This document shows positions 34,695 to 43,180 of a stretch of DNA of 64,000 nucleotides, in pieces; positions within the stretch are counted from its first letter, which is position 1; each line of letters opens with the position of its first letter. Position numbers and translations under genes: made by a program. Location: positions 62,001 to 126,000 of the forward strand of contig NZ_BAMV01000018.1 in assembly GCF_000963925.1 (NCBI RefSeq), written 5' to 3'. The notes under the pieces are model-generated. The model worked only from the letters and a program-made list of their open reading frames with translations. It was not told the DNA's origin and ran no database searches. Origin of the DNA: Acetobacter cibinongensis (GTDB taxonomy: Bacteria > Pseudomonadota > Alphaproteobacteria > Acetobacterales > Acetobacteraceae).

Positions 34695-35686
34695 ATTCTC
34701 GGTTTGCTCATAAGAGTATGAAGCAAGTTTTCTGGCGCAGACAGATCATCCCAGCTCAAAGCCACATTAACAACCTTCACACGTTGCCTAAACCAGTTTG
34801 GCAGGCGAACAGCATCCTTAGGTGTGGTCACCAACTCAGCATGATGCGTCTCAGCAAGAGAGAGCAGGTATTTCATGTCCTTTGACCGGTAACGATAGTG
34901 GTCCGGGAACGCTATTGCCTTTAACACCTGAATACCAGCGCCGCGTAAGCCGTCAAAAAATTTGCTTGGTCGCCCTAGGCCGGCAAACGCAATATAAGGA
35001 CCGGCTTTGTTGGGCAGCAAGTCTGACACCATGGTTTCAAGGGTTGCCGTATACACACTCTTTGGGGGGAGGTGGTCTGCATAACGTTCCAGAAATCCTG
35101 TCTGGTCTTTGCCAATAACCAGCACTGCTGAGGCACTCTTCAAGCCTGCTGTTATCCCCTCACGCAAGGGTCCAGCCGGCATGACATGTCCATTACCCAG
35201 TCCGACAGCGCCATCCACAACAAGCAAGGAGAGCGTTTTGTGTAGCGTGGGATTCTGAAAGCCATCATCCATAATCAGGCATTGAGCACCAGACTTAACA
35301 GCCGCTTGGGCAGTTGCAGCACGGTCTCCGCCCACCCATGTTGGGCCCTGATGGGCTAGAAGGAGTGCTTCATCTCCTACATCCCGAGCGGTATGGTGGG
35401 GTGTTACTCTGACAGGCCCCTTCAACCGGCCCTTATAGCCACGGGTCAGCACATGCACATCAATATCTTGCGCCTGAAGCCTTGTCATAAGATCCAACAC
35501 AACTGTGGTCTTGCCTGTCCCGCCTGTGGTCAGGTTGCCGCAACAGAGTACCGGAATAGGCGCTAACCATCCTGCACGCTGCTGACGTTTGGCAGCACAG
35601 TTAGCAACCACTTTAGCAAGAGGGGTTAGCAACAAGGGCAGAAAACGTGCATCCGGCCTAAGCCAGAAACGGGGAGGCAAACTCAT
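34691..35686 (-). CDS. lpxK: Tetraacyldisaccharide 4'-kinase
   Basis: LpxK phosphorylates the 4' position of the lipid A disaccharide. The 331-residue protein has the P-loop CGNLTTGGTGKTT near 49-61, the membrane-facing N-terminal FWLRPDARFLPLLLTPLA, and LIMDDGFQNPTLHKTLSLL, the DDGxQ block of the family. It overlaps both neighbours by 4 nt. Confidence 0.95.
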   Translation of the reverse strand: MSLPPRFWLRPDARFLPLLLTPLAKVVANCAAKRQQRAGWLAPIPVLCCGNLTTGGTGKTTVVLDLMTRLQAQDIDVHVLTRGYKGRLKGPVRVTPHHTARDVGDEALLLAHQGPTWVGGDRAATAQAAVKSGAQCLIMDDGFQNPTLHKTLSLLVVDGAVGLGNGHVMPAGPLREGITAGLKSASAVLVIGKDQTGFLERYADHLPPKSVYTATLETMVSDLLPNKAGPYIAFAGLGRPSKFFDGLRGAGIQVLKAIAFPDHYRYRSKDMKYLLSLAETHHAELVTTPKDAVRLPNWFRQRVKVVNVALSWDDLSAPENLLHTLMSKPRI

Positions 35687-37695
35687 GCTGTGCCAAGCAT
35701 CATGATTTTTTTTGCCAGACTATCCAACTGATTAGCGTGTTGTTGGATAATGTCCTGCGCACGTTTAACCTGCTCTGCGCTTCTGCCAGGTTCCGCCACC
35801 TGAGACACCACCCACTCTGCAATGTCCTTTTTTGTAGTGAGAACAGGTACTACGGTTTCCAACTGTTTAAAAATCTCGGAAAAATTATGTGTGCACGGGC
35901 CGGTGGAGGCAGCGCACCCTAGCTTTATTGGCTCAAACGGATTGTGCCCGCCACCGCCATTCTGTGCTGACGGCAAACTGTTCCCAATAAACGTGCAAGT
36001 GGCGAGCGTATAAAACAGCCCGAGCTCTCCCAGTGTGTCACAAATCCATAATGTGTCTGAACCCTGTGGCCACTCATTCAAAGAGCGCCGCGGTGCGCCT
36101 GACGCAAGCGCGGAAATATCTGCACCGCGCTCCGGATGCCGTGGCACGATGAGTGTGAGCAAGTCAGGCACTCTTTTACGCGCAAGAGCTGCTGCCTGCA
36201 CTATGGTTTCGTCTTCACCCGAATGCGTGGAAGCCGCCAGAAAAACCGGCCGCTGACCAATATGCCGCTGTAGCGCTTTTAAACTCTGTTCATTAACAGG
36301 CAAAGGTTGCGCATAGGCCTTGATATCCCCTGTGGGCTCCAAACTATTGCAGCCCAAGGCTTTGAAATGGCCCGCATCAGCTTCAGAACGAGGCGCAATC
36401 CAACTAAAGGAAGCCATAAGCCGCTTCGCTACTCGGGGTGCTTTCTGCCACGCCTTGAAAGAGGATGCCGACATTCTACCATTCACCAAGGCCACAGGAA
36501 TTTGGTGCGCACGACACTGGCCAATAAGGTTGGGCCAGAGTTCGCTCTCGGTAAAAACAGCGGCGTGGGGAGACCAGTATTCCAGAAACCGTTTACCCCA
36601 GCGCGGCACATCAAGCGGTACAAACTGATGAATAAGACGCGTGTTTTCAGCATGATTAGCCTGATACTGAGCCACAATGCGAGCACCCGTTACAGATCCT
36701 GTCGTGACCAACGCGGTACTCCCTGCGTCTTTCTCCAACCAAGCTGTGATGAGTGGCAAAATGGACAGAACCTCACCAACACTGGCAGCATGAAACCAGA
36801 CAAGTTTGCCCCTAGGCCGCGTACGAGACGCGAACCCCATTTTTTCACGCACTCTGTCCGGTAGTTCCTTTCCCTGACGTTGGCGGGACCGCAATAAAAA
36901 GGGCAGGGATGGCGCTATAAGAGTGGCTACGCATGCCCAAATTTTTGACGGCGCAATGCTCTGCGATGGCATCGCCCACTGGAATACGTGATAGGCATCC
37001 GTTGTGGTATCCGGACCATCAGTTGCTTCCCGCATTTGCTGTGTCAGCGTCTCAGCCAAAAGCACCGTGCTGTCTGGATTATTTTTTCGAATCTCAATGG
37101 GGTTTCCGCATACAAACCGTCCTTTACCGAAGGGAAGCGGGATGACCATTTTGTCCCATGAATTGAGCTGTAAACCTGAGTAATAGGCGCCCACAGGAAC
37201 AACGGGTTTGCGCACGGCAGCAGCAAGGGCCGCCATTCCAGGCTGCGCCATGCGTCTTGGGCCCCGCGGCCCATCAGGCGTAATGACAACCTGCTCCCCT
37301 GCAAGCAGGGCCTTGCACATTTGACGGAAAGCCGCAGCTCCCCCTTTATTTTTACCTCGTGTATTCGAAGATCCCGCAATGGTGCCAATACCCCATGGCG
37401 CAATAATATCGGCAATCATCCGCCCATCCCGGTTGCGGCTTATCAGGACTTTCACGCGCAAACTGGGGGTAGCGTTCTTGGCCCATAAGCAGAGCACAGG
37501 CGTGGCTGGCAAGATTTCATGCCAGAACGCCATAATCCCATTTGTACCATTCCGGCCGATAAGAAGGGGAAAAGCCTCAGGGGTTATATAAAATGTCCAG
37601 CGTGTTGTACGCAGCGCGAACCGCAAATAGGACCGCACCAAACTGACGCAAGCCCGTTGCAAAGAAGAGCGGGGAGATAGGCCCAAACGTGCCAT
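35683..37695 (-). CDS. waaA: Fusion of DUF374 acyltransferase-like domain and Kdo transferase (WaaA/KdtA)
   Basis: One 670-residue frame encodes two proteins that are usually separate. Residues 1 to about 235 are DUF374: MAFWHEILP (H59) and TPDGPRGPRR at 139-148, as in LPLAT-like proteins next to kdtA. From about residue 250 comes a full WaaA: a membrane-anchor-like segment IWACVATLIAPSLPFLLR, then WFHAASVGE at 300-308 with the probable catalytic Glu308, LVTTGSVTGARI, and a C-terminal GT-B domain with the FIGNSL and GGHNPFEP donor-binding blocks. WaaA transfers Kdo from CMP-Kdo to lipid IVA. No stop or frameshift separates the halves. Starts 18 bp after DUF934. Confidence 0.92.
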   Translation of the reverse strand: MARLGLSPRSSLQRACVSLVRSYLRFALRTTRWTFYITPEAFPLLIGRNGTNGIMAFWHEILPATPVLCLWAKNATPSLRVKVLISRNRDGRMIADIIAPWGIGTIAGSSNTRGKNKGGAAAFRQMCKALLAGEQVVITPDGPRGPRRMAQPGMAALAAAVRKPVVPVGAYYSGLQLNSWDKMVIPLPFGKGRFVCGNPIEIRKNNPDSTVLLAETLTQQMREATDGPDTTTDAYHVFQWAMPSQSIAPSKIWACVATLIAPSLPFLLRSRQRQGKELPDRVREKMGFASRTRPRGKLVWFHAASVGEVLSILPLITAWLEKDAGSTALVTTGSVTGARIVAQYQANHAENTRLIHQFVPLDVPRWGKRFLEYWSPHAAVFTESELWPNLIGQCRAHQIPVALVNGRMSASSFKAWQKAPRVAKRLMASFSWIAPRSEADAGHFKALGCNSLEPTGDIKAYAQPLPVNEQSLKALQRHIGQRPVFLAASTHSGEDETIVQAAALARKRVPDLLTLIVPRHPERGADISALASGAPRRSLNEWPQGSDTLWICDTLGELGLFYTLATCTFIGNSLPSAQNGGGGHNPFEPIKLGCAASTGPCTHNFSEIFKQLETVVPVLTTKKDIAEWVVSQVAEPGRSAEQVKRAQDIIQQHANQLDSLAKKIMMLGTA

Positions 37696-37713
37696 GAGGC
37701 AATAATGCCTAAA

Positions 37714-38205
37714 TTACGAGAACAAACGCCGCCTTAGCGCAAATCCTTCCTTGGCTTCATTCTGCACAGAAGGCTGATAGGCAACGGTAAAGGCTTTATG
37801 CGCGCGCTCCCAGACGGACACATCTGTGCCTTCGGGAACCACAATGTCTGTTACACCACACCGCAGCAAAAACTCATACTGGTCAGGCAAAACATGACCA
37901 CCAACACGTATAATACCGTCAAATTTCAGATGTTCACGCAAGGCGCGGGCCTGTGTGAACGCCCGTCCATCCCGAAAAATAGGAAGCGTCAGTTGCACGG
38001 CCTCCAGTCTGTCCAACACGTCACTCAGGCCATCCACCGCCTCGTCCGGGGCCAGAACAACACCGACCCGGCCTTCTGTATTCCGGGCAAAGCCTTCCGC
38101 CAGCCGGGAAAGTGGTAGCAGAACATCTCCGGCAGGTACGGCACCTCCGTCTTGTACGACCAGCCATGTATCGTTCTTAATCTGGCCGTTCTCAAGCAGT
38201 GGCAT
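37714..38205 (-). CDS. DUF934 protein of the sulfite-reductase operon
   Basis: A 163-residue soluble protein of the DUF934 family, recognisable by LPIFRDGRAFTQARALRE and IRVGGHVLPDQYEFLLRCGV. The family occurs next to sulfite reductase or CysH genes in alphaproteobacteria, but its biochemical role is not established; an accessory function in assimilatory sulfite reduction is inferred from context. Its ATG lies 14 nt inside the cysI 3' end. A tiny hairpin (AGGCA/TGCCT) sits between its stop and the next gene's ATG. Confidence 0.88.
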   Translation of the reverse strand: MPLLENGQIKNDTWLVVQDGGAVPAGDVLLPLSRLAEGFARNTEGRVGVVLAPDEAVDGLSDVLDRLEAVQLTLPIFRDGRAFTQARALREHLKFDGIIRVGGHVLPDQYEFLLRCGVTDIVVPEGTDVSVWERAHKAFTVAYQPSVQNEAKEGFALRRRLFS

Positions 38206-39886
38206 ATGCGGCTTCCTTGAAGGGTGTTGTGCCTATCCGGCGGCAGGTCTGTATAAAATGCTCGCCCTGATCCCGTCTTGCAAGATAAGTGTCGATAATA
38301 CGAGCAACGGCGTCAACAGTCTCATTCTCCGAAAGTGCTGAGCCGATAATTTGACCTACAGATACCGTATCTTGGTCAGATGCACCACCAAGCGTAATCT
38401 GGAACGCTTCTTCCCCGCGCTTGTCCACCCCCAGAATACCAATATGCCCCGCATGATGGTGACCGCAGGCATTGATGCAGCCGGAAATATTCAGGCGTAA
38501 AGGGCCAATTTCCCGTTGCAGGTCAGCGCTGCCAAAACGCTCGCTTAATTTTTGCGCAATGGGCAGCGAGCGTGCATTGGCTAATGCACAGTAGTCCAAC
38601 CCAGGGCAGGCAATAATATCTGTAATAAAGCCCACATTTGCCGTGGCCAGATCGTACTGCTCCAGAACCTGCCACACAGCGTACAAGGCATCTTGCCGAA
38701 CATGACCCAGGACAACATTTTGTAAGTGCGTAACCCGCAACTCACCAAAACTATATTTTTCAGCCAGATCAGCCAGAACATGCATCTGCTCTGTTGTTAC
38801 ATCCCCCGGTATGCCGCCTACAGGCTTGCAGGAGATCGTAACAGATGAGTAGCCAGCCTGTTTGTGCGCATGGGTGTTGGTTTGCACCCAGTAATTGAAA
38901 GCCGGATCCGCCAACCGCTGTTGCGCCAGCTTTTCTGCGGCCTCGTCAGCAGGCAGAAAATCAGGCTGCCCAAAGCGGGCTCTAATTTCTTCTACAATTT
39001 GGTGTGGCAGTTGATATTTGGCACGATCCATGGCGGCAAACTCTGCGTCCACTTGCTCCCGGAAACTCTCAATTCCCAAAGCCTGAACCAGTATCTTGAT
39101 CCGCGCTTTATAGATGTTATCCCGCCGACCATAAGCGTTATAGACACGCAAAATCGCTTCCAGATACGCAATCAGGTCAGATTCCGGCAGGTCTTTCTGT
39201 ATGCTGGTCCCGACAATTGGTGTGCGGCCCAACCCGCCACCAACATAGACCTCAAACACCGGACGCCCATGGGGGCCCATGCGTGCCATAAGCCCAATGT
39301 CATGAAAGCGGGCTGCTACGCGATCCTTGGGGCTACCTGAAATTGCAATCTTGAATTTACGTGGCAAAAACGTGAACTCAGGATGCAGGGTAGACCATTG
39401 GCGCAAAATTTCTGCATAGACACGCGGGTCAAGCACTTCATCCGCCGCAGCGCCAGCAAACTGGTCTGCCGTCACGTTCCGGATGCAGTTACCACTCGTC
39501 TGAATGGCGTGCATCTCTGCTTCGGCCAGAAGGTCAAGAATATCAGGAGTATCTTCCAGCTTGATCCAGTTGAACTGTATGTTCTGGCGGGTTGTGAAAT
39601 GCCCGTACCCACGGTCATATCGTTGCGCAATTAACGCCAGGGTGCGCATCTGGCTGGCACTTACTATGCCGTACGGAATGGCAACACGCAGCATGTAAGC
39701 GTGCAACTGGAGGTACAGGCCGTTCATCAGCCGTAGCGGCTTAAACTCTTCTTCCGTCAGGGAGCCAGAAATTCGGCGTTCAACCTGATCTTTAAATTGC
39801 GCCACGCGCTGCTTGAGGAATGTTTTGTCCACGGCATCGTACGCGTAACGCCCGACAGGCAATATGTGCTGAGAGGTGTGAGGCAT
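38192..39886 (-). CDS. cysI: Sulfite reductase hemoprotein (nitrite/sulfite reductase family)
   Basis: A 564-residue siroheme/[4Fe-4S] enzyme reducing sulfite to sulfide. Cluster and siroheme ligands are Cys427 and Cys433 (CPGLDYC) and Cys470 and Cys474 (CINAC), the CX5C and CX3C pattern. Substrate-binding Arg/Lys-rich blocks such as FTTRQNIQFNW and VTHLQNVVLG are present. No flavoprotein CysJ is adjacent, so electrons probably come from ferredoxin or another reductase. It lies between DUF2849 and DUF934. Confidence 0.92.
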   Translation of the reverse strand: MPHTSQHILPVGRYAYDAVDKTFLKQRVAQFKDQVERRISGSLTEEEFKPLRLMNGLYLQLHAYMLRVAIPYGIVSASQMRTLALIAQRYDRGYGHFTTRQNIQFNWIKLEDTPDILDLLAEAEMHAIQTSGNCIRNVTADQFAGAAADEVLDPRVYAEILRQWSTLHPEFTFLPRKFKIAISGSPKDRVAARFHDIGLMARMGPHGRPVFEVYVGGGLGRTPIVGTSIQKDLPESDLIAYLEAILRVYNAYGRRDNIYKARIKILVQALGIESFREQVDAEFAAMDRAKYQLPHQIVEEIRARFGQPDFLPADEAAEKLAQQRLADPAFNYWVQTNTHAHKQAGYSSVTISCKPVGGIPGDVTTEQMHVLADLAEKYSFGELRVTHLQNVVLGHVRQDALYAVWQVLEQYDLATANVGFITDIIACPGLDYCALANARSLPIAQKLSERFGSADLQREIGPLRLNISGCINACGHHHAGHIGILGVDKRGEEAFQITLGGASDQDTVSVGQIIGSALSENETVDAVARIIDTYLARRDQGEHFIQTCRRIGTTPFKEAAYATA

Positions 39887-39907
39887 GGGGGCGACCTTAC
39901 GTGAAAT

Positions 39908-40252
39908 TTAAGCTGTGACCGTTGAGCCAGTTTTCTGCCATGTCGGGACAAAGTCAGGGTGTATGCTGGGCCCCTGCGCACGAATCTGCTCCCGGCTGGT
40001 TACGGGTGTAATGCGGCCTGCATCAGTGTGTACCTGTACACCATAAACCCCCACCAGTCCCTCCTGCTGTGCTTTGGCTGCGTGCTCAGAAAGTTTTTCC
40101 TCTATTTCTGTATTAGGAAAAACCTGCGCGTGGCTGAGGAGTATTTGCCATGTGTTGTCAGCTGCCAGCCAGACAATACGACCATCCAGCAAACGGTTTG
40201 CCGTCAGAACGCTGTGGCCTTCTGTATCCCGGCGGCTATTTCTGCGGTCCAT
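39908..40252 (-). CDS. DUF2849 protein of the sulfite-reductase operon
   Basis: A 114-residue protein of the DUF2849 family (VLTANRLLDGRIVWLAADNTW near the start, then VYGVQVHTDAGRITPVTSREQIRAQGPS). Start ATG 40252 is supported by GAGGTGG about 5 nt upstream. In alphaproteobacteria DUF2849 precedes cysI; its function is unknown. It is the first gene of the apparent DUF2849-cysI-DUF934-waaA fusion-lpxK-lpxL-like unit. Confidence 0.85.
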   Translation of the reverse strand: MDRRNSRRDTEGHSVLTANRLLDGRIVWLAADNTWQILLSHAQVFPNTEIEEKLSEHAAKAQQEGLVGVYGVQVHTDAGRITPVTSREQIRAQGPSIHPDFVPTWQKTGSTVTA

Positions 40253-40323
40253 ATTTCCACCTCGCAAAGCACATTTACTTAACGTATTTTCTCATAAAAT
40301 TACGGTATAATCAACACAACGTC

Positions 40324-40329
40324 ATTATA
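40324..40329 (-). promoter_or_regulatory. Candidate -10 box upstream of DUF2849-cysI
   Basis: The minus strand reads TATAAT here, in a markedly AT-rich 127-bp gap between cysA and DUF2849, about 72 bp before the start codon. I see no good -35 hexamer at the expected distance, so an activator-dependent promoter is possible. Confidence 0.3.
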
Positions 40330-40379
40330 ATTCAATCAGAGAACTTGCGCGTCACCTTAATTTAACGATTTCTTGTAGT

Positions 40380-41432
40380 TTAATTTGCACGAGTTCCATT
40401 CCTGAAAATACGGGCATTCTGAATATTTAAATGCGCACAACCGGTCTTGATATGCGCGCCACCAGACGTTTCAGGGACAAAAACGGGAACAGCACGGCCA
40501 GCCAAAGTGGCGGAATAATGCCTGTAACCGTTACTTTTACCATGAGTAGCAAGGGGGACCGCTGCCTCTCCCTCATCCTGCAGCATAATCTCAAACGGAC
40601 GAATCATCGCGTCTGCACGACCTTCCGATATGTGGGTGGGAAAGGACGCAACGTGCGCCTCGTCCGGCACAAAATACCCGTTTTTTACCTGCCCCTTGAA
40701 GGTCACGGCTTCTCCTAAAAATTCCATGACAAAAGAGGTTTGGGGCTTCTCATCCAAATCAGTGGGAGACGCATCCTGCACAACACGACCATTCTGCATC
40801 ACCACAATGCGGTCCGCGACTTCCAGAGCTTCCTCCTGATCATGAGTCACCAGAATAGTCGTCAGGCCCAATTGATCGTGCAGTGTACGCAACCATGTCC
40901 GAATTGTACGTCGTACAATGGGGTCGAGTGCGCCAAAGGGCTCATCCAGCAGAAGGAGTGTCGGGCCTGTTGCCAAGGCGCGTGCCAAAGCCACCCGTTG
41001 CCGTTGTCCGCCAGACAGGCGGGCAGGGTATGCCTCTGCCAAAGCGGGTATTTGCATTAACTCCAATAACTCTTTGACGCGATTGGCAATCTCTGTAGGG
41101 GAAGGACGTTTCCCTCGTGGGAGAACATCCAAACCAAAACTGATATTCCGCGCCACGGTCATGTGTGGGAATAACGCGTAGTTTTGAAACACAAACCCTA
41201 TTTTACCGGCTCTATCCTGTAAGGTTTTCAGGCTGTTACCGTTCAGCGTCAGGGTGCCTTCCTCACACTGGTCCAGCCCGGCAATCGCCCTTAAAAGCGT
41301 AGTTTTCCCAGCGCCTGAAGGGCCAACCAACGCCACAAACGCACCGGTGGGGAAAGTAAGAGTAATGTCATCCAGCAGTTTACGCTGACTTGCCGGGGCA
41401 TAACGGGTCAGATTTTCAACATGCACGCTCAT
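40380..41432 (-). CDS. cysA: Sulfate/thiosulfate ABC transporter ATP-binding protein
   Basis: A 350-residue ABC ATPase. Walker A GPSGAGKTT at 37-45, signature LSGGQRQRVALARAL near 139-153, Walker B LLLLDEPFGALD and the H-loop VTHDQEEA are intact. The C-terminal third is a TOBE-like regulatory domain. It overlaps cysW by 4 nt, and with CysT and CysW forms the importer of sulfate and thiosulfate. Confidence 0.94.
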   Translation of the reverse strand: MSVHVENLTRYAPASQRKLLDDITLTFPTGAFVALVGPSGAGKTTLLRAIAGLDQCEEGTLTLNGNSLKTLQDRAGKIGFVFQNYALFPHMTVARNISFGLDVLPRGKRPSPTEIANRVKELLELMQIPALAEAYPARLSGGQRQRVALARALATGPTLLLLDEPFGALDPIVRRTIRTWLRTLHDQLGLTTILVTHDQEEALEVADRIVVMQNGRVVQDASPTDLDEKPQTSFVMEFLGEAVTFKGQVKNGYFVPDEAHVASFPTHISEGRADAMIRPFEIMLQDEGEAAVPLATHGKSNGYRHYSATLAGRAVPVFVPETSGGAHIKTGCAHLNIQNARIFRNGTRAN

Positions 41433-42232
41433 TTAGGCACTTCCCGACTACGCCATAAAAAGGCTGGCGCATAACGTAATAAAACCGTGGCCAACGCCAT
41501 GCAGGCCAGAAGAGCAGCCATAGTGAAAGCCGCTACAGTCTGGTAACCGTTATAGAGGCTTTCTATATGCAACGGCATGGTTTCGGTCAGGCCGGGAATA
41601 TGTCCGGAGACGACCGACACTGCGCCAAACTCCCCCATTGCACGGGCCGTTGTCAGCAAAATACCAGATACCAGGGCAATCCGGGCTCCCGGCAAAGTAA
41701 CCCGCCAGAGTATTTGCCAAAACCCGGCACCTGCCAGAGCTGCTGCTTCCTCTGTATCCCGCCCTTGTTGCTCCATGAGTGGCACCAAAGTACGCACAAC
41801 GTAGGGCAGCGTAACAAAGACCGTTGCCAATATAATACCCGGAATAGCGAAGGCTATATGAATGCCTGCCTCTTCCAACGCAGGCCCCCACCACCCCTGT
41901 GCTCCAAACAGCAGAAGCCAGACCAGACCGGACACAACCGGAGAAATACTGAGCGGCAATTCAACCAGAACGAGCAGAGAGGTACGCCCCGGAAAGCGGT
42001 ATTTGGTCAGCAGCCAGGCAGCCGCAATGCCAAACAGCGTGTTGGCAATGACCGCAATGGTGGTTACTTCAACTGTAAGCCAGAGTGCTGCAATGCCGTC
42101 CGGGTCCTTGAGCGTCTCGAGAGCCGGACCGAAACCATTTTTCAGTGCCTCTGCCAGAACCACGGCAAGCGGCATGATGAGCACAAGAATAATGAGCGCC
42201 CATGCGGCCACCCAAAGGCCACGCCTCATCAT
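41429..42232 (-). CDS. cysW: Sulfate ABC transporter permease CysW
   Basis: A 267-residue inner-membrane permease with about six transmembrane segments and the EAA loop region DTEEAAALAGAGFWQILWRVTLPGAR that docks on CysA. The frame extends upstream, but ATG 42232 gives the usual 4-nt overlap with cysT (ATGATG across the cysT stop). The CysW type is indicated by GEFGAVSVVSGHIPG. Confidence 0.92.
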   Translation of the reverse strand: MMRRGLWVAAWALIILVLIMPLAVVLAEALKNGFGPALETLKDPDGIAALWLTVEVTTIAVIANTLFGIAAAWLLTKYRFPGRTSLLVLVELPLSISPVVSGLVWLLLFGAQGWWGPALEEAGIHIAFAIPGIILATVFVTLPYVVRTLVPLMEQQGRDTEEAAALAGAGFWQILWRVTLPGARIALVSGILLTTARAMGEFGAVSVVSGHIPGLTETMPLHIESLYNGYQTVAAFTMAALLACMALATVLLRYAPAFLWRSREVPK

Positions 42233-43080
42233 GCCCCGACACTCCATGCCGAAATTCTTCTTCTCAGAACACCAAGACAAACCAGAACGGAAAGAGAAGC
42301 CAACAGCAAGATCAGGGCAATTGCTGTCGCTCCGGGGTAATCAAACTCCTGTAGCCTTACAACAATCAGCAAAGGGGCAATTTCACTTTTAAAAGGCTGG
42401 TTGCCTGCAATGAAAATAACAGAGCCATATTCCCCAACGCCGCGGGCAAAGGCCAGACCAAAACCAGTGAGAAGAGCAGGGCGCAAGGGCGCAATAATCA
42501 CACGGGTTATAATCTGCCGTGGCCGTGCCCCCAAAAGTTTGGCGGCTTCCTCCAGCTCCTGCGGCAAGTTTTTCAAGACCGGTTCCACCGTTCTCACCAT
42601 AAACGGCAGCCCTACAAACATAAGGGCCAGAACGATACCAGAACGCGTATAGGCAACTGATATACCCAGTTTGGATAGAGGATAACCCAGCCACCCCTGA
42701 GGGCTGTATAATGTGGCAAGCGTAATGCCAGACACTGCCGTGGGCAGTGCTAAAGGGATATCTATGAGGGCATTGGCAATATGTCGGCCAGGAAGGTCGC
42801 CCCGCACCAGCATCCACGCAAGAAAAAGCCCGAGTGGAATATTGAGAAATGCAGCAACGGCAGCAGTGGAAAAACTGGTCCAGAGTGCCGCAAACATGCG
42901 GGCATCATGCAGTTCTGCCACCACAGGACCAACACCATCCTGCCAGGGGCGGATGATGAGGGCACAGAGCGGCAGAATAATAAAAAAACCTGTCCAGAAG
43001 ACTGTAAACAAGAGTGAAAAACGGTAGCCGGGCAAGGCAGAATATCCGCCACGCCAGAACTGTGTAAAAGCTCGCTTCAT
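42229..43080 (-). CDS. cysT: Sulfate ABC transporter permease CysT (CysU)
   Basis: The second permease subunit, 283 residues from ATG 43080 (MKRAFTQFWRGG); an upstream in-frame extension to 43146 has no support. EAA loop: ELEEAAKLLGARPRQIITRVIIAPLRP; then GVGEYGSVIFIAGN. No gene for the periplasmic sulfate-binding protein lies next to this cluster. Confidence 0.92.
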   Translation of the reverse strand: MKRAFTQFWRGGYSALPGYRFSLLFTVFWTGFFIILPLCALIIRPWQDGVGPVVAELHDARMFAALWTSFSTAAVAAFLNIPLGLFLAWMLVRGDLPGRHIANALIDIPLALPTAVSGITLATLYSPQGWLGYPLSKLGISVAYTRSGIVLALMFVGLPFMVRTVEPVLKNLPQELEEAAKLLGARPRQIITRVIIAPLRPALLTGFGLAFARGVGEYGSVIFIAGNQPFKSEIAPLLIVVRLQEFDYPGATAIALILLLASLSVLVCLGVLRRRISAWSVGA

Positions 43081-43180
43081 GCTACCATCGACCACCAGAA
43101 TGCAGAACGCGTGATACTGCCCGGCGGCACCGTTGAAAGCACGCACACAGGCAGTATCTCGCTATTCCCGAAAGCGCAGA

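Noticed and set aside
41567-42392. Long plus-strand frames opposite cysW and cysT
   Set aside because: Antisense shadows of conserved permease genes.
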